Notes under the pieces: model-generated
Told to the model about the DNA's origin: nothing
The model's input: only the letters and a program-made list of their open reading frames with translations
Databases searched by the model: none
DNA from: an archaeon
GTDB lineage: Archaea > Iainarchaeota > Iainarchaeia > Iainarchaeales > Iainarchaeaceae
Length of the DNA stretch: 6,520 nt
Assembly (NCBI GenBank): GCA_024653865.1
Contig: JANLHD010000068.1
Location: forward strand, 1 to 6,520
Direction of reading: 5' to 3'
Program-made: the position numbers and the translations under genes
Shown here: in pieces, positions 5,450 to 6,520 of the stretch
How the letters are laid out: every line of letters begins with the position of its first letter
How positions within the stretch are numbered: position 1 is the stretch's first letter

Positions 5450-5842
5450 TTGGAATCAATTGAGGAAATCAAAAGAAAAAAACTGGAGGCGCTTTCCAAT
5501 GGAGGGAAAAAAATGGAGAATAAAATTGAAGTCGGGGATTCGGATTTCGAAAAGCAGGTTATAGAGCGCTCGAAAAAAACCCCCGTGCTCGTGGACTTTT
5601 GGGCATCGTGGTGCATGCCGTGCAGGATTTTGGGGCCAACGCTTGACAAGGTCGCGGATGATTACAAGGGAAAATTCGTGCTCGCAAAGCTAAATGTCGA
5701 GGACAACCAGCAGATGAGCGAAATGTATTCGGTGATGAGCATTCCCAGCGTGAAGCTTTTCAAGGGAGGGGAGGTCGTCGACGAGTTCGTGGGCGCGCTT
5801 CCGGAGCAAATGGTAAGGCAGTTCCTTGACAGGGCGCTTTGA
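5450..5842 (+). CDS. trxA: thioredoxin (WCMPC active site)
   Basis: A small dithiol oxidoreductase that reduces protein disulfides, itself recycled by a thioredoxin reductase not in this window. The 130 residues have the full thioredoxin fold: FWASWCMPCRI (50-60) with redox cysteines C55 and C58; the buried-acid region near VLVDF (46-50); the cis-proline SIPS (P99); and KLFKGGEVVDEFVGA (102-116). Between the cysteines the usual Gly-Pro is replaced by Met-Pro. The start is ambiguous. TTG 5450 has GGAG (5437-5440) nine bases before it and adds the helix ESIEEIKRKKLEAL, a kind of N-terminal extension known from archaeal thioredoxins. ATG 5513 has a strong GGAGGG (5501-5506) six bases before it and would give 109 residues, the standard length. 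The longer form is preferred, though both could be made. Its stop abuts the ATG of the regulator, so the two are one operon. Confidence 0.95.
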   Translation: MESIEEIKRKKLEALSNGGKKMENKIEVGDSDFEKQVIERSKKTPVLVDFWASWCMPCRILGPTLDKVADDYKGKFVLAKLNVEDNQQMSEMYSVMSIPSVKLFKGGEVVDEFVGALPEQMVRQFLDRAL

Positions 5843-6184
5843 ATGATAGATTTTGCGTGCAAAAAGGTGAGCCACGAGGACCTTGTGCGCTGCTCATACA
5901 ATTTGAACAAGACCGAGTACAACGTGCTTTTGGAAATGCTAAAAGGCGGCGGGGGAAACGCGTCGGAATTGGCGAAAAAAATGGGGCTTGAAAGAACCAC
6001 TGTGCACAAGGCACTCACCGCACTTGCCGAAAAATCGCTCGCAAAAAAAACGCAAATCAACCTCGAGCACGGCGGGTATGCGTTCACCTATGCGCCAAAG
6101 GATAGGCAAAAAATTCGCCAAGAACTTTCGGCAATCATCAATGATTGGCACCAAAAGGCGCTAAGGGAGGCCAATTTCTTTTAA
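5843..6184 (+). CDS. winged-helix transcriptional regulator, TrmB-like
   Basis: This 113-residue protein has one winged helix-turn-helix. LNKTEYNVLLEMLK (21-34) is helix 1, ASELAKKMG (40-48) helix 2, and ERTTVHKALTALAEK (50-64) the recognition helix. A wing follows at about 66-84 (AKKTQINLEHGGYAFTYAP), then a C-terminal amphipathic helix with a DWHQKALREA end, which probably dimerises. It resembles the short single-domain TrmB-type regulators of archaea and lacks the sugar-binding domain of full TrmB. C6 and C17 flank the first helix. Next to thioredoxin they could be a redox switch, but that is inference. ATG 5843 follows the thioredoxin TGA with no gap and has no clear ribosome binding site, so translation is probably coupled. 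The dyads upstream of thioredoxin are natural candidates for its operator. Confidence 0.85.
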   Translation: MIDFACKKVSHEDLVRCSYNLNKTEYNVLLEMLKGGGGNASELAKKMGLERTTVHKALTALAEKSLAKKTQINLEHGGYAFTYAPKDRQKIRQELSAIINDWHQKALREANFF

Positions 6185-6210
6185 TGCACCCTGAACTTAA
6201 AAAAGGAAAA

Positions 6211-6238
6211 ATTTTATTAAGGACATATGTCCATATGG
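6211..6238 (+). promoter_or_regulatory. vapBC promoter with overlapping operator palindromes
   Basis: attttattaa (6211-6220) is a TATA box predicting a start near 6241, so the antitoxin mRNA is probably leaderless. Between it and ATG 6243 lie GGACATATGTCC (6221-6232), a perfect 12-bp palindrome, and CCATATGG (6231-6238), a perfect 8-bp palindrome sharing two bases. This suits autorepression by a dimeric ribbon-helix-helix antitoxin. Confidence 0.7.
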
Positions 6239-6242
6239 TATT

Positions 6243-6494
6243 ATGGAAACAATAAAATTTCAAATTGAGGAAAAAAAGGCAAAAAGGTTCAGGAAAAGGG
6301 CCATGGGTTCCTACGGGTATTCCAAGGGGGCGGTTAGCAAGGCGGCGAACAATGCAATTGATTTGTGGTTGGATAGAACCGACGGAAAAAAATCCACCCT
6401 TAATGCAAAGGACATTCGGGGAATAGTTTCGGGGCTTGAGGGAAGTTCTTTGGAAATAGAGAAAAAATCAATGAAAATGTTCGGCAGGGAATGA
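6243..6494 (+). CDS. vapB: VapB-type antitoxin, ribbon-helix-helix
   Basis: This 83-residue protein has an N-terminal strand METIKFQIEE (1-10), then helix KKAKRFRKRAMGSYG (11-25), then YSKGAVSKAANNAIDLWL (26-43), the strand-helix-helix layout of ribbon-helix-helix DNA-binding antitoxins in which the strands of a dimer enter the major groove. The C-terminal tail (44-83) is polar and would bind and inhibit the toxin. The strongest support is context: the next frame starts with a PIN-domain signature and overlaps this stop by four bases (ATGA), the usual antitoxin-toxin coupling. It is probably autoregulated through the palindromes just upstream. The subfamily is not certain. Confidence 0.85.
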   Translation: METIKFQIEEKKAKRFRKRAMGSYGYSKGAVSKAANNAIDLWLDRTDGKKSTLNAKDIRGIVSGLEGSSLEIEKKSMKMFGRE

Positions 6495-6520
6495 TTGGAT
6501 TGTTCCTGATAGACACAAAT
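6491..6520 (+). CDS. vapC: VapC-type PIN-domain toxin, first ten codons only
   Basis: ATG 6491 overlaps the vapB stop (ATGA) and the frame stays open to the window edge, encoding MIGLFLIDTN. The LIDTN stretch is the opening strand of PIN-domain ribonucleases, in which the Asp (residue 8) is the first metal-binding acidic residue. VapC toxins cut RNA, often initiator tRNA or rRNA, when freed from VapB. The rest of the gene lies outside the window, so activity cannot be judged. Confidence 0.8.
   Translation, partial: MIGLFLIDTN

Overview
This window is archaeal chromosome. It carries an archaeal-type 7S (SRP) RNA, a tubulin-like FtsZ closest to the archaeal FtsZ1 group, TATA-box promoters about 25 bases before transcript starts with several apparently leaderless genes, oligo-T terminators, and a VapBC toxin-antitoxin locus. 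Short genes, TTG starts and compact spacing would fit a small-genome lineage such as DPANN, but the sequence alone does not fix the phylum.

Layout: the left edge holds the 5' half of a tRNA-Asn on the minus strand. Two unassigned genes follow on the plus strand: a 174-aa protein with one N-terminal membrane anchor and a 75-aa His/Lys-rich helical protein with a TTG start. A T-rich region (1017-1225) contains two imperfect copies of a ~47-bp repeat and a 15-bp purine/pyrimidine palindrome. The SRP RNA lies on the minus strand (about 1500 to 1226). Its promoter overlaps the end of a perfect 45-bp tandem repeat that contains further TATA-like palindromes. A 424-bp non-coding stretch (1501-1924) separates it from ftsZ and holds the repeats, an operator-like dyad and the ftsZ promoter.

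After ftsZ and its hairpin terminator comes a leaderless class I methyltransferase-like gene. It meets, tail to tail with no gap, a minus-strand site-2-protease-type M50 membrane metallopeptidase with a PDZ-like insert. The protease is divergent from a two-gene unit: thioredoxin (WCMPC active site) and a directly abutting winged-helix (TrmB-like) regulator. Two adjoining dyads lie at the predicted thioredoxin transcript start, and autoregulation is a reasonable guess.

The right edge is a VapB-type ribbon-helix-helix antitoxin with overlapping palindromes between its TATA box and start codon, followed by the first ten codons of a VapC PIN-domain toxin. In cell terms the window combines translation and secretion (tRNA, SRP), division (FtsZ), membrane proteolysis and redox control. 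No clearly new multi-gene system is proven. The best leads are the repeated SRP promoter region and the thioredoxin-regulator unit with its dyads.
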